Below are positions 54,729-63,918 of a stretch of 64,000 nucleotides of DNA, piece after piece. The position numbers were made by a program, and so were the translations under genes. The stretch is taken from the NCBI RefSeq assembly GCF_000525875.1, contig NZ_AODF01000024.1, positions 17,656 through 81,655 of the forward strand, read 5' to 3'. How positions within the stretch are numbered: the stretch's first letter is position 1; the number at the start of each line of letters is the position of its first letter. The notes beneath the pieces are model-generated. The model was not told where the DNA came from, did not search any database, and saw nothing but the letters and a program-made list of their open reading frames with translations. Source of the stretch: Listeria floridensis FSL S10-1187 (GTDB lineage: Bacteria > Bacillota > Bacilli > Lactobacillales > Listeriaceae).

Positions 54729-54823
54729 TCACTCGCATTCTATCGCAATTTGCCGAACGAAGCGGCACGTTTACATTGTAGCATATTCAAAGATTTTGAT
54801 GAAAGAAATACAATTAGTAAAAA

Positions 54824-55306
54824 TTATTTTGTTTGAAGAAGCGGCATCAGTTTCACTTTGCTATCAGAAGCGACTTTGCGAATTTCGAGTTCAATACCGC
54901 GCTTATCGAGTTCGAAAAAAGCAGCTTCATCTTGTTCATCTACCGAAACAGCATTTGTGATTTGGCGTTTCCCGACGCGAAACGCCATTCCGCCGATGTT
55001 CACTGTGCGAATGGCGACGCCGGCTTCAACGAGCGTTAGCACATCCATCGGGTTTGTAAACAGCAGCATAACACGCGTCGTCATGTAAAGTGGATTTTGA
55101 TAAACACGAATGGCTTTTGCGACATCGACAACATTGACGCGAACACCAGGTGGCGCAGCTTGTATAAGTAAAGTTTTACGCAAGTCGTCCTTCGCAACTG
55201 CATCGCTTACGACGATAATCCTTTCCGCTTTCGTTTCCTTGGTCCAAACCGTTGCCACCTGACCATGAATCAAGCGATCATCTATCCGAGCGAGACGAAT
55301 ATCCAT
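54824..55306 (-). CDS. Mannose-family PTS component IIB (MpoB-like), orphan
   Basis: 160 aa, a complete EIIB-Man domain: LARIDDRLIHGQVATVW (phosphorylated His 15), RVMLLFTNPMDVL and VNIGGMAFRVGKRQI. ATG at 55306 with GGGAGAA upstream. IIA, IIC and IID, which accompany it in the Listeria mpo operon, are missing; the neighbours are UPF0266 and ManR. Known LevR/ManR proteins are phosphorylated by such a IIB, so it may survive as a sensor rather than a transporter. Confidence 0.9.
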   Translation of the reverse strand: MDIRLARIDDRLIHGQVATVWTKETKAERIIVVSDAVAKDDLRKTLLIQAAPPGVRVNVVDVAKAIRVYQNPLYMTTRVMLLFTNPMDVLTLVEAGVAIRTVNIGGMAFRVGKRQITNAVSVDEQDEAAFFELDKRGIELEIRKVASDSKVKLMPLLQTK

Positions 55307-55410
55307 AATAAAATTCTCCCTTGTCATTTTTTCGGGTAAAACCGCAGTGAGTTCCAAATTCCCTCTGCGTCAGATACTATAAGCATACCATGAATTTGTT
55401 ATTCCTACTA

Positions 55411-55440
55411 AAAACAACCCTGAAAATTTTCAGGGTTGTT
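55411..55440 (-). terminator. Terminator of manR
   Basis: AAACAACCCTGAAAA palindrome (14-bp stem) covers the end of the manR frame; T run on the minus strand. Confidence 0.85.
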
Positions 55441-58246
55441 TCGCCATGGGGATGGTTTGCAAAATATCATGAATATAGAAAAGTTCATCTTCTGTTAAAG
55501 AAAGGCTAAGCCGTTTTTTGACGGCGTCATTTGCTTTATGCAGCATCTCAAGTAAATCTGGATCAAGTTTTGAACGGTCATCGCGGTAAATCAAGCCATC
55601 ATTTACAACCATGCGTTCAAGGGCACAACCGACATGAATCATTAGGTTAATTTTATAGGCATTGTCAAAAATATGACCGATGTTTTCTTCCAGCACACTT
55701 GAAAAGGTATTGATGATGTCTAGGGCTTTTTTCGGATTTAGATAGGTCAAAAATTCATTTAAGCTGTCTTCAACGACTTCTTTTGCGATTCGGCCAGTTT
55801 CGCTTTTCTTCACATAAATATTGCGGCTTTGAACGAGGCTAACAAGCTGTTCTTCCCCGTCGCTTCCAAAGAGCCGTTCAAGCGGAATAAACGGAATGGA
55901 TAAATTTGGATTCTCAATCCCTACCGCCATCAAAATATCATAGTCATCCATTAAATTCTGCATCTTGGTACGCACATCGTGAACTCCGATCGGAATCACA
56001 CGAATTGGATCGGTTGTGAGTGTTTCAAGAATATTTTCGATGAAAATCTGAAGCTTCTCAGCGGTTCCTTCACCGGTTGCACAAATGGTGACGATCGCAT
56101 GTGGTTTGGCGCTGCTTTCAAGCAGTTCGCTATCCGAAGCATAGCCGCCGTAACCACGGAAATCTTTCAGCGAATCATAGATGCCCGCTAAATTCATATC
56201 GAGAATATTCGATTTGCGCACAGCTTCAATTACCGTTGCGGTTGAAACCATATCAATTGAGCGCACTTCAATGCCAGTTCTTTCGGTGATGACTTGTGCG
56301 AACCCGGTTAGCGAACCCATATCAACGAGTAGCAAAACGCCACGCCCGGTATCGAGTTCTTTCGTCCGCTCGGTCAGTTTATCAAGCGTGATTTTCGGAC
56401 TTTCGTCAAGCGGCATATCGACGCCTTCCACAAGGCCTTCGCCAAGCAGTTTTTTTGCAACATTTGCCATGCTGGTTGCCGTATTATTGCCATGTGCAGC
56501 CACGAGGACGGCGACGCGGGCATTTTCTTGTTCCTTAAGCAGTGAACTGATCAAAAGGGTTAAATACATGACTTCCATGTTTGGTACACGAATGTGGAAT
56601 ACAGCTTCAATTTCGTCCTTAATTTCACAGGAAATTTCATAGGCTTCCGGCTTATCTTTGACGACATTTTCGATATTGGTATATTTCAGCGGTTTGTTGC
56701 TTTCCACGCGTTTAATAAATGACGTCAAATGGAGCGAGAAGGCTAGGACAAAACGCTCGTTTAATTTCTTGCCAAGGTGCCGCTCCACTCGGCCTTGGAT
56801 TTCTTCGGCGAAACTTAAGATGTCTTCGTTCACGATTTTAAGAATGTTTTCTCGTGTTTGGATGGTGTTCTTGAATTTATTATAGAAACTATTGAGATGG
56901 ACATCAATATCCATCGTAATAAACTTCTTAATATCCTCGTTTTCGACGCCTTGATCCATCAAAATGGACGCTTTATCTTCGATAATTTTATAAAGATTGA
57001 AATTGGGTTCATATTCATCACTCGTGATAAAGCTACGGCTTTGTTCCGGAAAAATAGTTGTATACGGGTCAAGGTACTCGGAAATTTCTTGGAGTTCCTT
57101 GCGCCGCCCACTGAAATGGAAGAAACCATCTTTAATGTTGATTGGAAGCGTTTTAAAGTCAATCACAATTTCATCATTTTGATTGAAACTGTTTAGAAAG
57201 CCTTGTGCGCAGACAAGCTGGATATTCGATTTCAACTGACCGATATTACCGGATGCGGTGTTGCCAATTAAAGCTTTCGCTGCTTCGTCCTCAATCCGAA
57301 TCGGTTTGTTCACTCGGTGAGCTTCATTCGACAGCAGATGAGTTAATAATTCAACGCGTTCACGTGCTGTCCTTTCTTCAAGCGACGGCAACGAAATAGT
57401 GATTGGAATGCGGCGTACAAAAGTTTTAAGCAGGGAAGACTCCGGGTCTTCGGTGGTTGCACCGACAATGAGCACGTTCGATTTGCGCTTGCGCTCCGAT
57501 TCTCCCAGTTTATTATAGGTTCCTGAATCCATCAGATAAAAAATCATTTCTTGACCTTCAGGTGGCAAACGATGAATTTCATCGAGGAACAATATGCCGC
57601 CGTCTGCTTTTTCAACGAGTCCCTCTTTTTCCGTATCGGCTCCTGTAAAAGCACCGCGTAAGTGACCGAAAATGTGTGACATCAATAGTTGCGGATTGTT
57701 GTAATAATCGGCGCAGTTGAATACGATAAACGGTGCATCTTCTTTTAGGCGGTCGGTATAGCGCGAGAAACGGTACATCAGGTTGGCGAACAAAGTTTTT
57801 CCGACGCCGGTTTGACCGAGAATCAAGGTGTGAAGTCCGTTCGGCGGATAAAGCATCGCGGCTTTCGCTTGTTCTACAGGTGTTTTAAGACTTTCGGAAG
57901 CCCCAATTAAATCTTCGAACGGACTTTTTTGATTGGTTTTCGCAGGGAAAATTTCAAGCAGTGTATCAGTTGAAGTGAAGCACAGTTCGTCTTCTGATAG
58001 TGGACGTTCAATCGCTTTTTCCAGACAATCGCGATCATAATAAAGAACAGGGCGGCTGCTAATTTTAACGATCATTCCGCGGCGATTGAGTTCATTTAAT
58101 TCCATGCTGACATTGTTACGCAAAATGTCTAGTTCTTCGGCAATTTCTGAGGCTGTGAATCCTTTTCCTTCCATGATGAAGTCGTTTAGCGTTTCAGGAG
58201 AGGAATTCTCTTTGATATAGTGGAAAATTTTATCAATTCGTTTCAT
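55430..58246 (-). CDS. manR: ManR/LevR-family sigma-54-dependent activator with PRD domains
   Basis: 938 aa. N-terminal HTH (about 1-70), AAA+ sigma-54 interaction domain with LGQTGVGKT (near 142), RGAFTGADT (sigma-54 contact loop) and ILFLDEIHRLP. Then PRD1 (about 450-560), an EIIA-Man-like domain (VAVLVAAHGNNTATSMANV, near 575), an EIIB-Gat-like domain and PRD2 with histidines near the end. Activates sigma-54 promoters of mannose-type PTS genes when correctly phosphorylated. The PTS it should control is reduced here to IIB, so its main targets may lie elsewhere. Confidence 0.93.
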   Translation of the reverse strand: MKRIDKIFHYIKENSSPETLNDFIMEGKGFTASEIAEELDILRNNVSMELNELNRRGMIVKISSRPVLYYDRDCLEKAIERPLSEDELCFTSTDTLLEIFPAKTNQKSPFEDLIGASESLKTPVEQAKAAMLYPPNGLHTLILGQTGVGKTLFANLMYRFSRYTDRLKEDAPFIVFNCADYYNNPQLLMSHIFGHLRGAFTGADTEKEGLVEKADGGILFLDEIHRLPPEGQEMIFYLMDSGTYNKLGESERKRKSNVLIVGATTEDPESSLLKTFVRRIPITISLPSLEERTARERVELLTHLLSNEAHRVNKPIRIEDEAAKALIGNTASGNIGQLKSNIQLVCAQGFLNSFNQNDEIVIDFKTLPINIKDGFFHFSGRRKELQEISEYLDPYTTIFPEQSRSFITSDEYEPNFNLYKIIEDKASILMDQGVENEDIKKFITMDIDVHLNSFYNKFKNTIQTRENILKIVNEDILSFAEEIQGRVERHLGKKLNERFVLAFSLHLTSFIKRVESNKPLKYTNIENVVKDKPEAYEISCEIKDEIEAVFHIRVPNMEVMYLTLLISSLLKEQENARVAVLVAAHGNNTATSMANVAKKLLGEGLVEGVDMPLDESPKITLDKLTERTKELDTGRGVLLLVDMGSLTGFAQVITERTGIEVRSIDMVSTATVIEAVRKSNILDMNLAGIYDSLKDFRGYGGYASDSELLESSAKPHAIVTICATGEGTAEKLQIFIENILETLTTDPIRVIPIGVHDVRTKMQNLMDDYDILMAVGIENPNLSIPFIPLERLFGSDGEEQLVSLVQSRNIYVKKSETGRIAKEVVEDSLNEFLTYLNPKKALDIINTFSSVLEENIGHIFDNAYKINLMIHVGCALERMVVNDGLIYRDDRSKLDPDLLEMLHKANDAVKKRLSLSLTEDELFYIHDILQTIPMAKQP

Positions 58247-58535
58247 TCACACATCACCTCTTGGGAATATTTGTAAAATAGTGTATTGAAAATCATTGAT
58301 ACACTATAAAATTTCTGTATTCATTTTAGCACTGATGCAGGAAAAGTCAATGGAAATCTCATTTTTGCTTTACAAATAGTTCAATAAATGTAAGAATAGT
58401 ACTATATATTTAAATCCAAGTTACTTATGTCTTTTGAGTGAGTAATCACTCATTTTTGAAAAAAGATTTGTGAAATGCTATACAAAAAAGTTCAAACCTG
58501 AGCAAGGACAAGGTGAATCAGAAAGGATGAAGAAG
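58247..58535. promoter_or_regulatory. Divergent gap with two inverted repeats
   Basis: ATAGTGTAT (58278-58286) is repeated inverted at 58299-58307 with a 12-bp spacer, a candidate operator between manR and the activase gene. TGAGTGA-GTAA-TCACTCA at about 58437-58454, followed by TTTTTG, could be a second operator or a terminator-like hairpin in the activase leader. No regulator can be named. Confidence 0.5.
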
Positions 58536-61500
58536 ATGGCGATTCATGCGGGACTCGACGTAGGATCAACGACAGCGAAAGCAGTTGCTTTAAATGAAAA
58601 TGGCGAAATTCTATTTCAAACATATCGACGCCACTATTCAGACATTAAGAAAGTAACACTTGAAATCATGCAGGATTTAAAAGAAAAATGCCAAGAAGAT
58701 GAGATTACATTCCAAATTACTGGTTCTTCGGGATTAGCAATTTCAAAATTTTTGGGTGTATCTTTTGTGCAAGAAGTGATTGCTTGTACAGAAGCGGTGG
58801 AACAAGTCATTCCAGAAACAGATGTTGTGATTGAGCTTGGCGGAGAAGATGCAAAAATTATTTACTTTTCGGGCGGTATTGAACAGCGAATGAACAATGC
58901 TTGTGCGGGAGGAACGGGAGCGTTTATCGACCAAATCGCAACGCTACTCCAAACAGATCCGACAGGGCTGAATGAGCTAGCCAAGTCTGCAACGACGATT
59001 TATCCGATCGCATCACGTTGCGGGGTTTTTGCTAAGACAGATGTGCAGCCGCTATTAAATGAAGGGGCGCGCAAAGAAGACATTGCTGCGTCGATTCTTC
59101 AAAGTGTCGTTACACAAACGATCAGCGGACTTGCATGCGGACGTCCGATTCGCGGAAAAGTGGCCTTTCTCGGTGGACCGCTTACGTTCCTAGATCAGCT
59201 GCGTTTCCGCTTTACTGAAACGCTTAAAATGAAAGAAGAAGATATTATTGCACCGCTAAATGCGGAATACTTCATCGCTCTTGGAACCGCCTTTTCTGGA
59301 ATGAAGGAAGAGCCGCTTTGTATCGACACTCTTATCGGAAAATTATCCAATATGGATTTGACATCGGTGAAGAAAGATACAGTGACGCTTCCAGCGCTGT
59401 TTACTTCTGAGGAACAGCTGATTGAATTCCGAGCAAGACATAATCAAATGAAGGCACCGCGCGGCGATCTTTCGAGTTACAGTGGGGATGCGTATCTCGG
59501 AATAGATGCAGGATCAACTACTACGAAGTTAATTTTGATGGGACAAAATAACGAAATTTTATATACGTACTACGGCAGCAACAACGGCAGCCCGCTTCAA
59601 TCGGTCATTGATGAAACGAGTAAACTTTATGAAATTTTGCCGGAAAAAGTGCGAATCGCGCAGTCAGGGATTACCGGATACGGCGAATCGTTAATTAAAG
59701 CTGCTTTGAAAATTGATGTTGGTGAAATTGAAACAGTGGCGCATTACCGTGCAGCCCGTGAATTTTTGCCGGATGTTGATTTCATTCTTGATATCGGCGG
59801 ACAAGACATGAAATGCATGAAAATCAAAAATAGCGCACTGGACAGCTTGATGCTGAACGAAGCGTGTTCCGCGGGTTGCGGATCGTTTCTTGAAACCTTT
59901 GCGAAAACACTTAAACTTCCAATCGAAGAATTTGCTGAGCGGGCGCTTCATGCAGAAGCGCCGGTTGACCTTGGTTCGCGCTGCACCGTTTTCATGAACT
60001 CCAAAGTGAAACAAGTTCAAAAAGAAGGCGTGGAGCTGGAGGACCTTTCGGCCGGTCTTGCCTATTCCGTTGTGAAAAATGCACTGCAGAAAGTCATTAA
60101 ACTTCGCAGTCCGAAAGATATCGGCGAAAAAGTCATCGTCCAGGGCGGAACTTTTTATAACGAAGCCGTTCTTCGGGCGTTTGAACTGCTTACAGGGCGC
60201 GAAGTTGTTCGTCCAGATATTGCCGGTATGATGGGAGCTTACGGGGCGGCGTTGATTGCACGTGAACATTATGAAACAGGCGAAGTAACGGAGATGCTTG
60301 TCCTCGAAAAACTGCGTGAGTTCAGTGCCGAAACCTCACAGTCACGCTGTAACCTTTGCAGTAACACGTGCCAGCTTACGATTACGCGGTTTGGTGATGA
60401 CAGGACATTTGTTAGTGGAAATCGCTGTGAGCGCGGCGAGCGTGTCGAAACCGCCAAGAATCTGCTGCCGAATTTATATGCCTACAAGTTGAAGCGGACA
60501 TTTGACTACAAAGCGCATAAAAAATCCGAAGCCGTTCGAGGAACCATTGGGATTCCACGTGCGCTGAACGTTTATGAAAACTATCCATTGTGGTTTACGA
60601 TTTTCCATGAACTCGGCTACCGAGTTGTGCTTTCGTCGAAGTCGTCGAAAAACCTCTATGAAAAGGGGATTGAAACGATTGCTTCGGAAGCTGTCTGCTA
60701 TCCAGCGAAGCTGACACACGGCCACATAATGGATCTTGTGAAGAAAAAAGTAGACGCTGTTTTTTATCCGTCGGTCGTTTACGAGAAACCAGAATTTGGC
60801 GAAGCAACCAACAACTTCAATTGCCCGGTTGTAGCCGGCTATCCAGAAGTTATTCGCGTCAATGTCGATGCGCTTGAAGAAAAAAATATTCCGATGTTTA
60901 GCCCATTCGTGGCGCTTGATAATGAAAAATCCTTTATCGAAACGATGAAGCAAACATTTCCAGATATCCCAGCCGATGAGATGGAGCGGGCTGTTAAGAG
61001 CGGCCTAGCGGAAGCAGAAAACTGCCGCCGTGATATTCAGCAAGAAGGCGAAGCGGCGCTACACTATATGGCGAAGAACAAAGTGAAGGGAATTGTCCTT
61101 GCGGGGCACCCGTATCACATTGATCCAGAAGTGAATCACGGGATTCCTGAACTGATCACAATGAACGGTATGGCGGTACTTACAGAAGATTCAATTTCGC
61201 ATCTCGGTGATATTGAGCATAAATTGCGCGTTGAGAATCAGTGGAAATATCATGCGCGACTTTATCGTGCTGCAAGTTTTGCTGCGAAGCAGGAAAACTT
61301 GGAATTTGTCCAGTTGACTTCATTTGGATGCGGACTTGATGCCATTACATCAGATATGTGTCAAGAAATTATTGAAGGACATAATAAGGTTTATACGCTG
61401 CTTAAGATTGATGAAATTAACAACTTGGGTGCGGCGCGGATACGGATTCGGTCGCTGAAGGCAGCAATTGACGAAAGGGATCGGAGCGGTGTGAAGCCTA

Positions 61501-63002
61501 CTGCGATGGCTGCTCCGGCTGAACGTCCGCTGTTTACCAAGGAAATGCGGAAAGATTATACGATTTTAGCGCCTCAGCTTGCGCCGACTCATTTTGCCTT
61601 GCTTGAAGCAGCGGGCAGAGTTTCCGGATACAATTTGGAGGTGCTTCCGGCTGTAACACCACGTGCGGTGGATGAAGGGTTGCGTTATGTGAACAATGAT
61701 GCGTGCTATCCGGCGATTCTTACAATCGGGCAGATGATGGATGCGTTGAAACATGGTGATTATAATCTTGAAAAAACGGCGGTCTTGATGACGCAAACGG
61801 GCGGCGGATGCCGTGCAACGAATTATATTTCAATGCTGAAAAAAGCGCTACATGAAGCGGATATGGATGATATTCCGGTAATTTCGTTGAATGCAAATGG
61901 GCTTGAAAAACAGCCGGGCTTTAAGATGACACCTAAAGTACTGACGCGCTTCATGGCGGGGATTGCGCTTGGCGATGCGCTTGATCGGATGCTTTACCGG
62001 ACGCGGCCTTATGAAGTAGAGGCGGGAAGTGCGAACCAATTGTTTAACGAGTATTTGGACAAAGGTCGCAGGCTCATGGAAGATTATTCTTTCAGCCAAT
62101 ACAAACGGTTTGCTAAAGAAATGGTTGCGGCTTTTGACGCGCTTCCAATCACGGATGAAGTGAAGCCCCGTGTCGGCGTCGTTGGTGAGATTCTCGTGAA
62201 GTTCCATCCTGGCGCAAATAATAATATTGTGGATGTGATTGAAGCGGAAGGCGGAGAAGCGGTTGTACCTGATTTGACAGATTTCCTTCTTTATTGCTGT
62301 TACGATGATCATTTTGCGGCGAATACATTTGGACGGTCAAAAGTAAAATCGTTTGCGAAACAAAGTATTGCGATTCCGCTGATTAATCAGTATCGCAAGC
62401 CGGTTTCAGATGCACTTCGGGCAAGTGAACGGTTTGATGCACCGGAAAGTATTGAAGTCATTGCTGAGAAGGCAAGTCAGCTGCTTTCACTTGGCAATAA
62501 GATGGGTGAAGGCTGGTTCTTAACGGGTGAAATGTTTGAACTGCTCGATCATGACGTGCCCAATATTGCCTGCTTGCAGCCGTTTGCGTGTTTGCCGAAT
62601 CATATTACCGGACGCGGCATGATCAAGGGACTTAAGAAGATGTATCCACACGCGAATATCATGTCGATTGATTATGATGCCGGATCTAGTTCTGTGAATC
62701 AGCTAAACCGAATTAAGCTCATGCTTTCAATCGGCAAGAAGCAACTTCTGGCTGATCAGCCAAACTCCGGTTTTACAGATGAAGAAACGCGTTTCAATCC
62801 TGGGGCGGTGCTGCGCGATAAGGCGCGGAAAGTTCGGGAAAGTGCGCCGGTCGAGAAAATCGGTGAGACAGTGAAGCGGGCGCGTGAAAATGTACCGGAA
62901 GCATTGTCGGATGCGGTGCGGACGGCGACGCTTGCGGCTCAGGAAGCGAAGTCGGGTTCTTGCTGTAGCGGCGGGGAAGATTGCCATTGCGGGAAGTATT
63001 AA
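58536..63002 (+). CDS. 2-hydroxyacyl-CoA dehydratase activase-like giant fusion (BcrA/BadF plus DUF2229)
   Basis: 1488 aa. Two ASKHA ATPase modules: GLDVGSTTAKAV, ELGGEDAKI and NNACAGGTGAF (about 1-270); then GIDAGSTTTKLI, DIGGQDMK and NEACSAGCGSFLE (about 325-590). A CNLCSNTCQL cysteine cluster (near 620) and dehydratase-like DUF2229 domains (about 660-1400) follow. The Cys-rich tail ends CCSGGEDCHC. Members carry an oxygen-sensitive [4Fe-4S] cluster and couple ATP to single-electron transfer. The start is ATG 58536, because AAAGG is 9 nt before it. The physiological substrate is unknown. Confidence 0.9.
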   Translation: MAIHAGLDVGSTTAKAVALNENGEILFQTYRRHYSDIKKVTLEIMQDLKEKCQEDEITFQITGSSGLAISKFLGVSFVQEVIACTEAVEQVIPETDVVIELGGEDAKIIYFSGGIEQRMNNACAGGTGAFIDQIATLLQTDPTGLNELAKSATTIYPIASRCGVFAKTDVQPLLNEGARKEDIAASILQSVVTQTISGLACGRPIRGKVAFLGGPLTFLDQLRFRFTETLKMKEEDIIAPLNAEYFIALGTAFSGMKEEPLCIDTLIGKLSNMDLTSVKKDTVTLPALFTSEEQLIEFRARHNQMKAPRGDLSSYSGDAYLGIDAGSTTTKLILMGQNNEILYTYYGSNNGSPLQSVIDETSKLYEILPEKVRIAQSGITGYGESLIKAALKIDVGEIETVAHYRAAREFLPDVDFILDIGGQDMKCMKIKNSALDSLMLNEACSAGCGSFLETFAKTLKLPIEEFAERALHAEAPVDLGSRCTVFMNSKVKQVQKEGVELEDLSAGLAYSVVKNALQKVIKLRSPKDIGEKVIVQGGTFYNEAVLRAFELLTGREVVRPDIAGMMGAYGAALIAREHYETGEVTEMLVLEKLREFSAETSQSRCNLCSNTCQLTITRFGDDRTFVSGNRCERGERVETAKNLLPNLYAYKLKRTFDYKAHKKSEAVRGTIGIPRALNVYENYPLWFTIFHELGYRVVLSSKSSKNLYEKGIETIASEAVCYPAKLTHGHIMDLVKKKVDAVFYPSVVYEKPEFGEATNNFNCPVVAGYPEVIRVNVDALEEKNIPMFSPFVALDNEKSFIETMKQTFPDIPADEMERAVKSGLAEAENCRRDIQQEGEAALHYMAKNKVKGIVLAGHPYHIDPEVNHGIPELITMNGMAVLTEDSISHLGDIEHKLRVENQWKYHARLYRAASFAAKQENLEFVQLTSFGCGLDAITSDMCQEIIEGHNKVYTLLKIDEINNLGAARIRIRSLKAAIDERDRSGVKPTAMAAPAERPLFTKEMRKDYTILAPQLAPTHFALLEAAGRVSGYNLEVLPAVTPRAVDEGLRYVNNDACYPAILTIGQMMDALKHGDYNLEKTAVLMTQTGGGCRATNYISMLKKALHEADMDDIPVISLNANGLEKQPGFKMTPKVLTRFMAGIALGDALDRMLYRTRPYEVEAGSANQLFNEYLDKGRRLMEDYSFSQYKRFAKEMVAAFDALPITDEVKPRVGVVGEILVKFHPGANNNIVDVIEAEGGEAVVPDLTDFLLYCCYDDHFAANTFGRSKVKSFAKQSIAIPLINQYRKPVSDALRASERFDAPESIEVIAEKASQLLSLGNKMGEGWFLTGEMFELLDHDVPNIACLQPFACLPNHITGRGMIKGLKKMYPHANIMSIDYDAGSSSVNQLNRIKLMLSIGKKQLLADQPNSGFTDEETRFNPGAVLRDKARKVRESAPVEKIGETVKRARENVPEALSDAVRTATLAAQEAKSGSCCSGGEDCHCGKY

Positions 63003-63010
63003 TAAAACTG

Positions 63011-63043
63011 AAAAACGCGGGACCTTAGGGTTCCGTGTTTTTT
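63011..63043 (+). terminator. Terminator of the activase gene
   Basis: AAAACGCGGGACC pairs with GGTTCCGTGTTTT (two G-U) and is followed by TTTT. Confidence 0.8.
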
Positions 63044-63148
63044 TGTCACACAGAATAGGATTAAAGTGCTCAACTGCACGGTAATAAGTTTGTATTCTGA
63101 TATCTAGAATGAGTGGAAAACAAAACTAACAAGAAAGAAGGGAAAATA

Positions 63149-63259
63149 ATGAACAACAACAAGATCATACAACGGAAATGGGCGCTAGTCATAGCGATTA
63201 TTTTAACCTTTACAACGCTTATAAATATTGCCACAAGAAGGACATCGGCACTTTCGTAA
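63149..63259 (+). CDS. 36-aa small membrane protein
   Basis: Basic N-terminus (MNNNKIIQRK), one TM helix (WALVIAIILTFTTLINIA) and a polar tail (TRRTSALS). AGAAGGGA lies 6 nt upstream of the ATG. Not recognised. Gene-free context and a good RBS support translation. Confidence 0.5.
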   Translation: MNNNKIIQRKWALVIAIILTFTTLINIATRRTSALS

Positions 63260-63351
63260 GAAGCCACGGGATTGGCAATTTCCTACAATATCGGCTTATG
63301 GGTTTTCCCAGCGGTATTTTAGCGTTTAAAAAGAAAAAAATGATGCCATTC

Positions 63352-63393
63352 AAAAATCCAAGCTTGGTCGCGTGTCGGCTAGCTTGGATTTTT
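63352..63393. terminator. Bidirectional terminator
   Basis: AAAAATCCAAGCT pairs with AGCTTGGATTTTT around a 16-nt loop, between convergent transcripts. Confidence 0.85.
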
Positions 63394-63435
63394 TTCGTTT
63401 TTTTGGAAAAAATGGAGCCGAATATCAATACATAC

Positions 63436-63918
63436 CTAGCATTCAGTCTGCCAAGTTCCCATCCTGAAGGTCTGCACAGTAAATTGGGAAGCTTCACCCC
63501 ACGGATGATAACCAGTTCCAATAAGTCTAAACGCATATTTTTCATAGTAGCCCGCCAAATCTGTGCAAAGGTAAAGATGAGCATAACCGCGCTCCCGCGC
63601 GTCTCGTTTCGCCCGCTCGATCAAAAGTTCGCCATAACCGTTTCCGCGTGCATCTTTTTCGATGTAAAGCGCACAAAGCCACGGCCATAAGTCCATCCGG
63701 CTGATGAAGTCATTCGTGATCAAACCCGCACAGCCAAGGACTTCTGAGCCGTCAACTAGTAAATACCACTCTGGAAGCGGCGCATCAGAATTCAAACTGC
63801 TTAAAATACTATCACGATAAACGGCTTTGCTTTCTTCGGTCGCCCATTGTTTTTGAAAATAAGAAATAGCTGTTTCAGCCAGTTCTGGCGTTTCACGTAC
63901 CGATTTAATCGTTAACAT
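63436..63918 (-). CDS. GNAT-family N-acetyltransferase
   Basis: 160 aa. VLGCAGLITND, LCALYIEKDARGNGYGELLIERAKRDA (acetyl-CoA loop R/Q-x-x-G-x-G/A as ARGNGYG, near 96) and LYLCTDLAGYYEKYAFRLIGTG with the catalytic tyrosine region. GGGGAGG upstream on the minus strand. Substrate unknown. The last 80 bases of the window contain its AT-rich promoter region. Confidence 0.9.
   Translation of the reverse strand: MLTIKSVRETPELAETAISYFQKQWATEESKAVYRDSILSSLNSDAPLPEWYLLVDGSEVLGCAGLITNDFISRMDLWPWLCALYIEKDARGNGYGELLIERAKRDARERGYAHLYLCTDLAGYYEKYAFRLIGTGYHPWGEASQFTVQTFRMGTWQTEC

Noticed and set aside
55307..55429. Sigma-54 promoter before the orphan IIB gene
   Set aside because: The best match (TGGTATGCTTATAGTAT on the minus strand) lacks the conserved -12 GC, so it is not listed as a feature.
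63178..63690. 170-codon plus-strand ORF opposite the last acetyltransferase
   Set aside because: It lies antisense to a convincing GNAT gene and across a terminator; no domain or RBS.
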